From Bacillota bacterium (GTDB taxonomy: Bacteria > Bacillota > Bacilli > Alicyclobacillales > SLC66): a stretch of DNA of 64,000 nucleotides. A program made the translations under genes and the position numbers. Below the pieces are notes generated by a model that made no database searches, had not been told where the DNA came from, and worked only from the letters and a program-made list of their open reading frames with translations. This document shows positions 43,097 through 52,176 of the stretch, in pieces. Within the stretch, counting starts at the first letter, position 1, and every line of letters begins with the position of its first letter. Location of the stretch: positions 18,339 through 82,338 of the forward strand of contig JAJZCW010000016.1 in the NCBI GenBank assembly GCA_021828865.1, written 5' to 3'.

Positions 43097-44413
43097 CTAT
43101 CCTTTCGGCAATAATTCAACCGGTTCGATCAATTGGACTGGTTGCCCAAGCCATCTTTCTACCTTGCGCCTAATGCGGTCCGCCTGTTGCAACCGCGAAG
43201 TAGCGACCGTCAGCGCTTCAGGACGATCACCAAACTTCTCTTGCGCCATCTCAAACCGTTCCGCCATGGTTACTCTGCGGCTATCTTTGGTCAGCTTATC
43301 CGCCAGATACACCACTTCCGCTTCTGTGATGGGTGCCTGATCCTGCATGACAATGTCCATGTGCACTTCGATGATCTCCGCCACCCGCGGATAGCCTTTG
43401 GCCTCCATCATTCTGGCTCCCACATGCGCGTGATCTTTTTGTGTCTTCGCCACATCATGCAGCATGGCCGATGAAAGCACCAGTGCCTCGTTCAAATGGG
43501 CCCCCACCTGATTCAATTGCCTCGCGAGTGCTAGCGCAAACCCCGCAACGAGATGACTGTGCTCCCAAATTCGCGAATTGACCGCTTTTTCCCGTAGCAG
43601 ATGCTGGCACTCTTCAAGCGTTGGAAACGGTTTTTGAGGTTTACGAAGCCAATACTGCTGCAACCGTTCGTAATCAGCAGGCTCGTCCATATCAAGAATT
43701 ATCGCCTCATCATCTACCTTGACCTCCACGGCTTCATCATCAAAACCCGCAAGCACCCCGCGCAGGCCATCTGGTGCGACCTCATTTAGAACTTTATCCG
43801 CGAGTTTCATCGAAATCAGCGGCGGATGTCCGTGCCTTCCATGATAGGCCGGATAAACGATTAGCTTGTCCAATCTTTTATACACTTCGACCATCGCCTC
43901 GATCGTCTTTGCCTCTACCAAAGGATGATCCACAGGCAGCAGGAAAAAAGCCTCCACTTTCTCCCGAAGCGCCGCCACTCCTGCCTGTACCGAAGAAAAC
44001 ATTCCCTCCTCATAACGAGGATTATGCGCCACCTTCACTCCGAGCGAATCTACCACTTTTGCCACCTCATCCGCCCGATGCCCCGTGACCACGACGATTT
44101 CCTCAATTCCCGCCTGCAAAAAACCATCCACCGCGTGCTCCAGCGCATTCCTAACTCCAATGCGAAGCAGTGGCTTAAAGTCACCCATGCGAGACGACAA
44201 CCCCGCCGACAAAATCACCGCACCAGTACGAGGAAATGAAGTGGCGTTTACATCCCGCTCCTTGAATTGCACCTTCGCCCGCTCCTCCAATGGCTCCCCC
44301 ACTTGCGCCATGAGTTGCCCCTGCTCCGGCCCACTCGACACTGTCTCCGACTTTCTCTCCGACTTTCTCTCCGACTTTTTCCCTAAACCTTGCCCCATCA
44401 TTTCCTTACCCAC
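43097..44413 (-). CDS. Nucleotidyltransferase-HD domain fusion (molybdenum cofactor type)
   Basis: 438 residues. After a charged lead (with a 4-residue repeat, SERK, three times) comes a MobA/MocA-type nucleotidyltransferase (GAVILSAGLSSRMGDFKPLL, VVVTGHRADEVAKVV, LLPVDHPLV, GRHGHPPLIS) and then an HD domain (EHSHLVAGFALALARQL, AMLHDVAKTQKDH, ADKLTKD). Probably makes the cytidylated form of the molybdenum cofactor. The HD part suggests a phosphohydrolase step. GTG at 44413 has GGGGAG nine bases upstream and overlaps the XdhC stop. Last of nine cluster genes. Resembles the DVU_1551-type protein of Desulfovibrio. Confidence 0.86.
   Translation of the reverse strand: MGKEMMGQGLGKKSERKSERKSETVSSGPEQGQLMAQVGEPLEERAKVQFKERDVNATSFPRTGAVILSAGLSSRMGDFKPLLRIGVRNALEHAVDGFLQAGIEEIVVVTGHRADEVAKVVDSLGVKVAHNPRYEEGMFSSVQAGVAALREKVEAFFLLPVDHPLVEAKTIEAMVEVYKRLDKLIVYPAYHGRHGHPPLISMKLADKVLNEVAPDGLRGVLAGFDDEAVEVKVDDEAIILDMDEPADYERLQQYWLRKPQKPFPTLEECQHLLREKAVNSRIWEHSHLVAGFALALARQLNQVGAHLNEALVLSSAMLHDVAKTQKDHAHVGARMMEAKGYPRVAEIIEVHMDIVMQDQAPITEAEVVYLADKLTKDSRRVTMAERFEMAQEKFGDRPEALTVATSRLQQADRIRRKVERWLGQPVQLIEPVELLPKG
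44344..44378. repeat. 12-base tandem repeat in the N-terminal part of the nucleotidyltransferase-HD gene
   Basis: TCTCCGACTTTC occurs three times in a row (the third lacks the last base), encoding the repeat SERK. It may vary in number between strains. Confidence 0.8.
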
Positions 44414-45452
44414 TCATACGCTCTCCCCTCACCTGAATCAACTCCGCCACAATGCTGACCGCGATCTCCTCTGGTGAGTCCGTCTTCTGAAGCAAACCAA
44501 TCGGAGAGTGAATCTTCGCCAGTTGCTCCTCCGCCACTCCTGCATCGCGCAGCGCCTGATAAATCACGATCCGCTTTCTCTCGCTCCCCATCATACCAAT
44601 ATAGCCAGCATTCGTATGAATCGCCTGCAGGAGTGCCACCTGATCCTGCTGGTGCCCTCTAGTGACGATTACCAAATAACTGTCCTCATCAATCGGCAAT
44701 TCTTCGATCCCATGCGCAAAATCATCCAACACCACCACCTCATCCGCATCGGGGAACCTCTCCCTCGTCGCAAATTCCTCCCGATCCTCCACCACGACCG
44801 TACGAAAATTCACCATCGAAGTGAGCCTCGCTACTTGCTGTGCCACATGCCCCGCACCAAACACAAACACCGTCCCCGGCATGCGTATCGGCTCGACCAA
44901 ATACCTCTCCCCGTCCACCACCGACACTTTCAGTTGCCCAAAACCCGCCGCCTGCGACGCCAATTCCTTTAACGAATCCGGCAACGTACTTCCCACCGAC
45001 TTTCCATCATGAAAAAATAGCCATCGCCCCGAACGGCTCCCCTCTTCATGCCCGCTTGGAAGTCTAGTGATAAGCGTAGCACGCTGCCCCGTTCGCAACC
45101 GCTCATTGACCTCACGAAACACCATCTCCGTTGCCGTGTCACCAGATGGCACCCACTCGACCAGCACTTCAATCCGTCCTCCGCAAACCCCCATGCTGTT
45201 TTCATCTTTGCCCGCATACTTGTAATCGCGAATAACAGACTGCCTCGTTTGAAACGCCTCTTTCGCCACGTTGATCACTGTGGCTTCCAGTATCCCACCG
45301 CCGATGGTGCCGACAATTGCACCGTCTTGCCTCACCAGCATCTTGGTACCCGCCATCCTAGGCGTCGAACCGCTCTTACTGATGATCGTCGCCACGACCA
45401 CGTCTTCCCCACTCGCCAACAGATTCGCGCAGGTTTCGTACCACTCTCTCAC
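44406..45452 (-). CDS. XdhC/CoxI family molybdenum cofactor insertion protein
   Basis: 348 residues. ISKSGSTPRMAGTKML, IVGTIGGGILEA, the long Rossmann fold VFVFGAGHVAQQVARL and MMGSERKR are XdhC motifs. XdhC binds the cofactor and helps make its sulfurated form for xanthine dehydrogenase-like enzymes. The GTG at 45452 overlaps the stop of the CoA-ligase-like gene (GTGA). Probably serves the aldehyde oxidoreductase at the head of the cluster. Confidence 0.92.
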   Translation of the reverse strand: MREWYETCANLLASGEDVVVATIISKSGSTPRMAGTKMLVRQDGAIVGTIGGGILEATVINVAKEAFQTRQSVIRDYKYAGKDENSMGVCGGRIEVLVEWVPSGDTATEMVFREVNERLRTGQRATLITRLPSGHEEGSRSGRWLFFHDGKSVGSTLPDSLKELASQAAGFGQLKVSVVDGERYLVEPIRMPGTVFVFGAGHVAQQVARLTSMVNFRTVVVEDREEFATRERFPDADEVVVLDDFAHGIEELPIDEDSYLVIVTRGHQQDQVALLQAIHTNAGYIGMMGSERKRIVIYQALRDAGVAEEQLAKIHSPIGLLQKTDSPEEIAVSIVAELIQVRGERMSG

Positions 45453-46792
45453 CTTGATCTCACCTCGTCCCGCAACTCTCGAATCACTCGTTTGACAGGC
45501 GGCCATAATTTACTTGACCTGTCCACCTCCACATAGCCAAGCGTCAAATCGCCACGTTTTGCGCCTAATTCCAACTCCGGCACGCCATGTAGCGCCTGTC
45601 GCACCGCTTCTTCCACCTGATCCTCCGCCCAAGGGGCAACGTGCACCTTAAGGTCTAGCCGATCCTTATCGCCCTCCGCCCTAACTTGCGCCTGAAAATT
45701 GATCAGTCCTTCCACCGCAAAAAGCGCTTCATCGAGCATCGCCATGTGAAGCGAGCCACCACCAGTAAGCTTCACAGCGCCATTCAGGCGCTTTTGTATC
45801 GGTTGTAGCCGCTTTAGCACCGTACCACATGGACACGGCTCCGGAATAAATCGCGAAATGTCCCCCGTACGATAGCGGATGAGCGGCATCCCATTTCGCG
45901 TCAAAGTGGTAAAGACCACTTCCCCCTCTTCCCCGTCCGGCATCGGCATTCCCGTCAACGGATCGACGATTTCAAAAAGTAGATCCGCCTCGCGCAGGTG
46001 CAGGCCATCAAACGCCTCGCACTCCACTCCGCCCGCCATCCCCATCTCCGTCATTGCATAGTGGTTGAACACTCGGCAGTTCCATTTGTCCTGCAACCGC
46101 CGCACCAGCGCTTTCGGAAGGTAATCCGTATTCAGGATGATGTTTTTAATATTCGTATGAAATTGCCTCTCCCCCGGCGCCTCAAAAGTTGCCAGTGCCA
46201 GCACCTGAACGGGAATTCCGAGAAGCGAATCAATCCCCTCACGCTCCATCACCGCAAGCGTCTCCCGAGGATCCCGGATCAAACCGTGCGCAAGCGTCCG
46301 GACCCCGTTTCGCCGCGCGCTTTCCATAAAAAGCCCCGCCACACTCCCCGGGCGTTCGCTTGGCAACAAAATCAGGTAATGATCCCCTGACTCCGAAACC
46401 CCCGGCAAATCCCTCTGAAAAAATTCAGTCGTCAACTCCTGGTCTTCCACCGTAAAAAAAATCCGCTTCGGTGCCCCCGTCGTCCCCGAACTCTCCTGCG
46501 TCACAATCCGGTGGATGTCATCCTGCGAGGTACAGAGAAATCCCAACGAATCATTTTTGATATCGTCCGGCGTGGTAAAAGGCAATTTTTGCAAATCTTC
46601 CAACGATTGCAACGATTCCGCAGAGAAATCCGCCAATTTTTCCCGATAAAAGCGGCTTTTTGCCCGCACCAGCGCCATCGTATCTCGCAATTTCTCGAGC
46701 TGATAGGCCTCCAAGTGCTCACGCGTCAGCTTGCCGTCTGGTGCCTCTATTTTCTCTGCGATCCACTGGTCCATCGGGGTCAAACGGATCAT
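45449..46792 (-). CDS. AMP-dependent CoA ligase-like protein (PaaK/F390-synthetase type)
   Basis: 447 residues of the ANL superfamily. The phosphate-binding loop ESSGTTGAPKRIFFT, the later YAMTEMGMAGG, RYRTGDISRF and a C-terminal zinc pair (EPCPCGT) are like phenylacetate-CoA ligases. Activates a carboxylate with ATP. The substrate and its link to molybdenum enzymes are not known. It overlaps the radical SAM gene (ATGA) and the XdhC gene. Resembles the DVU_1553-type ligase found in the same cluster elsewhere. Confidence 0.85.
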   Translation of the reverse strand: MIRLTPMDQWIAEKIEAPDGKLTREHLEAYQLEKLRDTMALVRAKSRFYREKLADFSAESLQSLEDLQKLPFTTPDDIKNDSLGFLCTSQDDIHRIVTQESSGTTGAPKRIFFTVEDQELTTEFFQRDLPGVSESGDHYLILLPSERPGSVAGLFMESARRNGVRTLAHGLIRDPRETLAVMEREGIDSLLGIPVQVLALATFEAPGERQFHTNIKNIILNTDYLPKALVRRLQDKWNCRVFNHYAMTEMGMAGGVECEAFDGLHLREADLLFEIVDPLTGMPMPDGEEGEVVFTTLTRNGMPLIRYRTGDISRFIPEPCPCGTVLKRLQPIQKRLNGAVKLTGGGSLHMAMLDEALFAVEGLINFQAQVRAEGDKDRLDLKVHVAPWAEDQVEEAVRQALHGVPELELGAKRGDLTLGYVEVDRSSKLWPPVKRVIRELRDEVRSR

Positions 46793-48240
46793 GGTGCCAC
46801 CTGCCCACGATACAAAGACTTTCCATTACGATCCGTCACGTTGTACGCACAAAACGGAATGACCTTGCCATCCGGCGCCACCGTATGAATACAGCAGTCC
46901 ATGATCCGCTCCAGATCAAAATTCCACGCGTCCATAAACGCCATCCCGGAAATGGTAAGCGAATATGTCCTTGCCCGCTCCAGGAAAAAATCCAGGCTCC
47001 CCGGCTCCGCCCCTGCGCCCTCGTTCGCCCCGTATTCCGCATCCGAATCGCAACTCCCGAAGCATCCGCACGCCTGACTCGCAGATCCCGTCACCGCCCA
47101 ATGCGTCGACACAAATTCCCGCGCCTTTTTCGCCCCCGCCACGGCTTCTTCCGGCGGCGCACAACAGGCTTTTGCCGGGTCATGCTTGGTGATCGCCATC
47201 ACTTCATCTTTTGCCATCAGAATAAAATTCCCGTGAAACGAGCACATCGCATTCTCACAGCCAGATGGTCGAAAACTCTCCATTTTGATCAGTCCGGCCG
47301 TTTGCTCCTCCATCCGCTGCAATACCTCCGGCAGCGTGATCCGCTCCTCATCCGTTGGTGCATGCGGCACTCGTCCAAAATAGCTCGCCGGTTGAAAATG
47401 AACCCCTTTCACCGCCGGCATCCACTCCAGCGCCAATTGAATGAGACTGCCGATGTTGTGGTCATTGACCCCCGGTACCACCGTTGGCACGAGCACCACG
47501 CCAATTCCCAGTTCCCCGCATTGCCGAATCGTGTCAAGCTTTTGCGACACATAATTGCCGCCCCTCATCTTGTGAAAAATCTCTGGCTCCGTCCCGTCAA
47601 ACTGCAGGAAAATAGAGTCCAGTCCCGCAACTTTCAACGCTTCGAGATAGCGACGATCACGACTCAGTCGCAATCCATTCGTGTTCAACTGGATAAAAGG
47701 AAATCCCATCTCGCGCCCCATCGCCACAATTTCCGGCAAGTCATCCCGCATCGTGGGCTCTCCACCAGAAATTTGCACATTAGGCGTCCCACCCGCATTT
47801 AACAGACTTTGAAAATAACTCCTGACCGTCTCTAAATCCGGATCCTGACTCGCGCCGCCCGCATCCGCAAAACAAAACGTGCAGTGCAAATTGCAGCGCT
47901 GCGTCACCTCAATCACTGCGGTGCAGGTGTGCTGGCGATGACTCGGACAAAGCCCACAATCATACGGACACCCACGCTTCACCTCGGTGTAGGGGTGCTG
48001 GATTTTTCCTGGAATCTTCGGCCTCACCCAGGTTGTAAAAGTCGGCAACCCCTGCCAGATCTTCGTGCGAAAAGCGCCGTGCTCCGGACAGGTTTTTTCC
48101 ATATACACCGTGTCGCCCCGCGCGATTCTTTTTGCAGGAATACGCCGCAGACACTCCGGACATAGGCTCACCGTCTTTGAAAGCAGGATCCCATCCTCCA
48201 CCGTTGCCGCCCCGCGCATTTCTTCCATCGCCTTAGCCAT
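46789..48240 (-). CDS. Radical SAM protein (TrsS-like)
   Basis: About 483 residues from the ATG at 48240, though the frame is open to 48402. Near the N-terminus are CPECLRRIPAK and CPEHGAF, a zinc-ribbon-like pair, then GCPYDCGLCPSH and the radical SAM cluster CNLHCTFCFAD (CxxxCxxC). GGEPTMRDDLPEI and NTNGLRLS follow. The C-terminal part has many cysteines (for example CCAPP and CGCFGSC). Resembles the radical SAM protein of the TrsS type that travels with aldehyde oxidoreductases. It overlaps the C-GCAxxG gene by 8 bases. Confidence 0.87.
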   Translation of the reverse strand: MAKAMEEMRGAATVEDGILLSKTVSLCPECLRRIPAKRIARGDTVYMEKTCPEHGAFRTKIWQGLPTFTTWVRPKIPGKIQHPYTEVKRGCPYDCGLCPSHRQHTCTAVIEVTQRCNLHCTFCFADAGGASQDPDLETVRSYFQSLLNAGGTPNVQISGGEPTMRDDLPEIVAMGREMGFPFIQLNTNGLRLSRDRRYLEALKVAGLDSIFLQFDGTEPEIFHKMRGGNYVSQKLDTIRQCGELGIGVVLVPTVVPGVNDHNIGSLIQLALEWMPAVKGVHFQPASYFGRVPHAPTDEERITLPEVLQRMEEQTAGLIKMESFRPSGCENAMCSFHGNFILMAKDEVMAITKHDPAKACCAPPEEAVAGAKKAREFVSTHWAVTGSASQACGCFGSCDSDAEYGANEGAGAEPGSLDFFLERARTYSLTISGMAFMDAWNFDLERIMDCCIHTVAPDGKVIPFCAYNVTDRNGKSLYRGQVAP

Positions 48241-48685
48241 CGGTCGGATCGACCCCGTTTGCAAGTAATATTTCTTTAATTTTATTGTACGTGTCGCCGA
48301 TGATCGTCGCGCAGGCGGGCGTAGGCACCTTGTTTTCGAGATCGTCTCCGATAATCGCTTCACAATTGATGCTGCCATGCGCCTTCCCAATTGTCTCTTC
48401 AAACCAATCCGTCAAATCAGCAATCATCGCCATCGAGAAAAAATCGTCATTTTTCCCATCCGGCATCCCTTTTCCCGCATAGAGGCTCAACAGGCAGGCG
48501 CCGCCCGTCAGCGCACCACAGGTTTTCCCGGTAAACCCGATTCCCCCGCCAAGGCCAGCGATCGCCTTCACGAGATCCGAATTCTCCTTACCCATCGTTT
48601 CGAGCCCCAGCGTCATCAGGATCTGACTGCAGTTATAGCCCTCCCGGTAGAGTTGCAACATGCGCATCATGTCATCGTTAAGCAC
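48233..48685 (-). CDS. C-GCAxxG-C-C family protein (DVU_1555-like)
   Basis: 150 residues. It has a first cysteine in YNCSQILM, the signature TGKTCGALTGGACLL (a CGAxxGG variant), and two further cysteines near INCEAI and PACATII. The four-cysteine pattern suggests a bound metal or iron-sulfur centre; the function is unknown. GTG at 48685 has GGAGG eight bases upstream. It lies between the methyltransferase and radical SAM genes, as in related clusters. Confidence 0.8.
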   Translation of the reverse strand: MLNDDMMRMLQLYREGYNCSQILMTLGLETMGKENSDLVKAIAGLGGGIGFTGKTCGALTGGACLLSLYAGKGMPDGKNDDFFSMAMIADLTDWFEETIGKAHGSINCEAIIGDDLENKVPTPACATIIGDTYNKIKEILLANGVDPTDG

Positions 48686-48688
48686 GTC

Positions 48689-49429
48689 CTACGCCTCCTC
48701 TCCGACTTTTCGCGCCACCAACAAAAAATACCCTGGCTTCGACCGATCCGCCGCCTTCGCCACATCCCAGCAATCCACCGCGCCGCAAGTTGATTGCCCC
48801 CAAAAGATCTCGAGCGACCCGCTGTTAAACATCAATTGGCCAGTGAGTTCCGCAAGTAGCCTCGAATGGTCTTCCCACAGTTCCACCTCGAACCCGTTTT
48901 CCGATAACTTCTCTAGTAGCGCTTCTTTGGTCATTGCCCCGCTCAGACAACTGTTCATCGGCAATTTGCGCAAATCCGGCACTCCTTCCGGATCGCGCGC
49001 ATACAGGTCGCTGATGACAAGCCTTCCTCCAGGCTTCAATACTCTTGCAAATTCACCGATGGCCCGGTCCACATCGTGCATGACTGACACTGTACATTCC
49101 GCAAAAAGGCCCTCCATCTCCCCTTTTACAAACGGCAAATTTTCCCCCGCGCCAATCACCAGCGGCAAGTCGGCCCGCCGCTCAAACCCACTCTCGAGCA
49201 GCAGCGGAGACGGGTCTACCCCTACCGCGTCCAGTTGGTGATGAGTCAGCAGATGCTCCACCGTGGCACCTACCCCGCACCCCACATCCAGCACCTTATC
49301 CCCCGGCGAAAAATGGCATAAAGAGAGCGCCCGTTCCGTCAGTGACAACCCTCCGGGGCGGATGGCGTCACCAGTTGCCTCGCGAATTTCGCTGCCTTCA
49401 TAGAGGTTTACTTTCCCTGTTGCCTCCAT
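48689..49429 (-). CDS. SAM-dependent methyltransferase (TrsM-like)
   Basis: 246 residues from the ATG at 49429 (AAGGAG eight bases upstream; the frame is open to 49471). Class I fold: KVLDVGCGVGATVEHL (motif I), AVGVDPSPLLLE, AENLPF, VLKPGGRLVISDLY. A cysteine-bearing C-terminal half (MNSCLSG, STCGAVDCWD) is more like ArsM-type enzymes than plain methyltransferases. Substrate unknown. Confidence 0.85.
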   Translation of the reverse strand: MEATGKVNLYEGSEIREATGDAIRPGGLSLTERALSLCHFSPGDKVLDVGCGVGATVEHLLTHHQLDAVGVDPSPLLLESGFERRADLPLVIGAGENLPFVKGEMEGLFAECTVSVMHDVDRAIGEFARVLKPGGRLVISDLYARDPEGVPDLRKLPMNSCLSGAMTKEALLEKLSENGFEVELWEDHSRLLAELTGQLMFNSGSLEIFWGQSTCGAVDCWDVAKAADRSKPGYFLLVARKVGEEA

Positions 49430-49512
49430 CAGCACCGCTCCTTCACACTCGTCGCGACTCATCCTCGACATTGATTCTCATGCTACATACCCTCGATCTA
49501 TTGAATCTCAAG

Positions 49513-49722
49513 CTACTTATCCTCGAGCATTTTCTCCACTTCAAGCATCTTCCCTAGCGCCAAATCCTCAGTAATCAGGACATGGCCACAATTCTTGCAC
49601 TTTAATAAATCCACCGTAAAATTGCTTCCGAGGTACGTCACCGTCACTTTGGCAGGCTCCAGTGGAATGTTGCACTTGTAACATTCGTATTCGCCTTTTG
49701 GGTACAAATCGTTCGTGGCCAT
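49513..49722 (-). CDS. Small redox-like zinc-ribbon protein (DVU_1557-like)
   Basis: 69 residues. Two pairs, CYKCN and CKNCG, about 26 residues apart, would hold a zinc or iron atom in a rubredoxin-like ribbon. AAGGA lies before the ATG. Follows the dicluster flavoprotein by 37 bases. May pass electrons or bind a cofactor; function not known. Confidence 0.75.
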   Translation of the reverse strand: MATNDLYPKGEYECYKCNIPLEPAKVTVTYLGSNFTVDLLKCKNCGHVLITEDLALGKMLEVEKMLEDK

Positions 49723-49759
49723 CTTTTCACATCCTTAAAAAAGGCATTCCTGATACTCC

Positions 49760-52069
49760 CTACTCATTGCCTTCCACCGTCATCCGGTGCGAGTAGGCGT
49801 TGTGGATGACGTAACCGTCCTCATCCTTCGAATATTCCACCCAAAACGTTACGCTGGTGGGCCTGAAGTTGGCGATCAGGTGGCCGCTTTGTTTGTCGAC
49901 AAGCACCTCACCCGTCTGTTCCGCATGCTCGATCACTTTTTGGATGTCTTCCTCAAGGACCATCCGCGCATCGAGAATCTGCTCCACATCATCAGAAATC
50001 TTTAGCGGTATGGATTGATACGATTTTTTTTCCAACGCCACCATCTCACCCCACCATGATTCTCGCATTTTTGCGTTTAGTTGAAGCCTGTTCTGGCGCT
50101 TTTTCGAGTAACTCGGCCCACGTTTTGCAGGTGCCGACAAATCCGCATCCCCATAGATCAGATCGAGCAGGTGGTAGGTTTTTTTGCCTTGCGCCGCGAG
50201 ACTGTCCCGACACATTGCGCAGTAGGCCACATAGTCCGCCTGACTCTCACTTGCACGCCGCTTGGCCATATCATTTGCCATCTGGCGATTCGCGTACGGC
50301 ACAAGTCCTCCGGCCCCGCAACAGGCTGTTTTTTCCCGACTATTGGACAACTCTTCAATGGTAAAGTCGAGCTTCTTCAAAATATGCCGGACGCTCTCTT
50401 GAATGCCCGCCTCATACCTCGTCGTACAGGCGTCATGCACCGCCACCACGCCCGTCACCTTGCTTCCCGCCTCATCCGGTAGCCCGTACTCGTCGTACAA
50501 TTCCCAGAGCGAAACGATCTCCATCTCCGGCAAATGGTTCTTGAACGTCTGATAGCAGGTCGAACAGGCGAGCACCATCTGTGGTTGCCCCATCTCCTGC
50601 CACTCTTGCCTGATCTTTTGCAGCGACTCCGCGAAAAGTTTCATCTCTCCCGCCGCTTCAGCCGTAGCCCCGCAGCAGCGCATCATCATGCCTACGCCGC
50701 CATCCAGTTTGTCTGTCAAATAAGCATAGGCCCTCTCTACATGATCCGGAGACGATCCACTCAGTTCACACCCTGGGAAAAAAGCGTATCGACTCGTCCC
50801 TTTTCCCGGTTGGTGGCGAGTAAAAGCCACCGCTTCGCTGTTCGCCACCTCCAGCTCTTGAAGGGGAAAGGCGTGGGCGGAAGGAGGCATTTTCCCTGTG
50901 TTCACCATTTCTGTGCGAGCTTCTCGAACGAGCACCGACATATCGAAATCCTCCGGACACACCTCTTTGCAAAGTCCGCAGAGTGTACACGAATTGATCA
51001 GCGTATTAGCGCCGTGCAGGCCCTTGACGATGCGTAGATTCTGGTTGATTTGACGCGCGTACACTTTCGGATACGCCTTGAACTGGTGCAGGTATTCGCA
51101 ATTTTTCACGCATTCCATGCATTCGCACTCGATGCAACGCCCCGCTTCTTCCATCGCCTCTTCCAGCGTATAGCCGGCTTTGGCATCACTTGCAGTGACG
51201 AGTGGAAGCGGTTCAATCCCCTCCAAATTGGTATAAAGCGAGGTTTCGTGCGGACCCTCATTCTCGCGAACAGCGGTCAATGACACGTTCTGTAGATACC
51301 GATCAATAGACGTGGCCGCCCGTCTTCCATCTGAAAGCGACAAAATTGGAGAAGATGACCCCGTGCGCCAGCTTCCGCCGGCAAATATGCCTTCTATGTT
51401 TGTAGCAAACGTCACCGGATCAATCATCGCCGAATGCTCAAGAAGGGAATGTGCTCCAGCGGATTTCCCCTGCCCCACATACACCGCGTCAAAATCGCGT
51501 TGCAAGTCTGTCATGGTTACCATTTCACCAACAGTAGCCCCGAATCGCACCTCAACGCCCAGTCGCTCCATGACGCTGATATCCTCTTCGATCACCTGTT
51601 TCGGCAACGTGGCTTCCGGATACGATAAAATAGCGCCGCCAAGCCGCTCCCCCGCTTCAAAAAGGACGACACCATACCCTTTGACGGCAAGATCGTACGC
51701 TGTAGCGAGTCCACTGAGTCCTCCTCCCACCACCGCCACCCGCTTACGCTTGGATGGGGCAATAGAGAGCTTGACAGGTGGTGCAGTTTGAAGTGTCGCA
51801 CAAGCCTTTTCCAGCGCACCGATCGCCACAGGATCACCCACTTCGCCGCGTTTACAAGCCGACTCACAAGGATGATCACAGATTCTTGCGATGATTCCGG
51901 GGAAAGGCACTGTTTTGCGAAATACCTCCCACGCCTTATTCACGTTTCCTGCCTTCATCGCCGACGAAAAACCCCTCGCATCGACATGAACAGGACAAGT
52001 CGTCATACAAGCTGGGGGCCGCTCCTGAATGCATTTTTCCTCATATTCGCGCCATTCTTTATGATCCAT
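49760..52069 (-). CDS. Dicluster-binding pyridine nucleotide-disulfide oxidoreductase-like flavoprotein
   Basis: 769 residues. N-terminal GltD-like iron-sulfur part (CMTTCPVHVDARG, CDHPCESACKRG), an FAD Rossmann fold (VAVVGGGLSGLATA), then two ferredoxin-type clusters (CIECECMECVKNCEY, CTLCGLCKEVCPEDF) and HdrB-like CCG domains (FFPGCEL, RCCGATAEA, ACSTCYQT, CCGAGGL). The stretch from FAD motif to GIFAGG is only about 135 residues, too short for the usual inner NAD(P) domain. It probably passes electrons for the aldehyde oxidoreductase. A hairpin separates it from that gene. Confidence 0.85.
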   Translation of the reverse strand: MDHKEWREYEEKCIQERPPACMTTCPVHVDARGFSSAMKAGNVNKAWEVFRKTVPFPGIIARICDHPCESACKRGEVGDPVAIGALEKACATLQTAPPVKLSIAPSKRKRVAVVGGGLSGLATAYDLAVKGYGVVLFEAGERLGGAILSYPEATLPKQVIEEDISVMERLGVEVRFGATVGEMVTMTDLQRDFDAVYVGQGKSAGAHSLLEHSAMIDPVTFATNIEGIFAGGSWRTGSSSPILSLSDGRRAATSIDRYLQNVSLTAVRENEGPHETSLYTNLEGIEPLPLVTASDAKAGYTLEEAMEEAGRCIECECMECVKNCEYLHQFKAYPKVYARQINQNLRIVKGLHGANTLINSCTLCGLCKEVCPEDFDMSVLVREARTEMVNTGKMPPSAHAFPLQELEVANSEAVAFTRHQPGKGTSRYAFFPGCELSGSSPDHVERAYAYLTDKLDGGVGMMMRCCGATAEAAGEMKLFAESLQKIRQEWQEMGQPQMVLACSTCYQTFKNHLPEMEIVSLWELYDEYGLPDEAGSKVTGVVAVHDACTTRYEAGIQESVRHILKKLDFTIEELSNSREKTACCGAGGLVPYANRQMANDMAKRRASESQADYVAYCAMCRDSLAAQGKKTYHLLDLIYGDADLSAPAKRGPSYSKKRQNRLQLNAKMRESWWGEMVALEKKSYQSIPLKISDDVEQILDARMVLEEDIQKVIEHAEQTGEVLVDKQSGHLIANFRPTSVTFWVEYSKDEDGYVIHNAYSHRMTVEGNE

Positions 52070-52119
52070 GAGTCACCATTCCTCACCAACCGCTCAGTGG
52101 CAATGCTGATATAGATGGA

Positions 52120-52157
52120 AAACTGCACGCTTTCTTTTACAAAAAAGCGTGCAGTTT
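52120..52157 (-). terminator. Strong hairpin between aldehyde oxidoreductase and dicluster genes
   Basis: 14-bp arms AAACTGCACGCTTT and AAAGCGTGCAGTTT with a 10-base loop. On the minus strand only TTTTCC follows, so it may only partly stop transcription or protect the first message. Confidence 0.65.
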
Positions 52158-52176
52158 CTGATTCATTCGAAAGATC

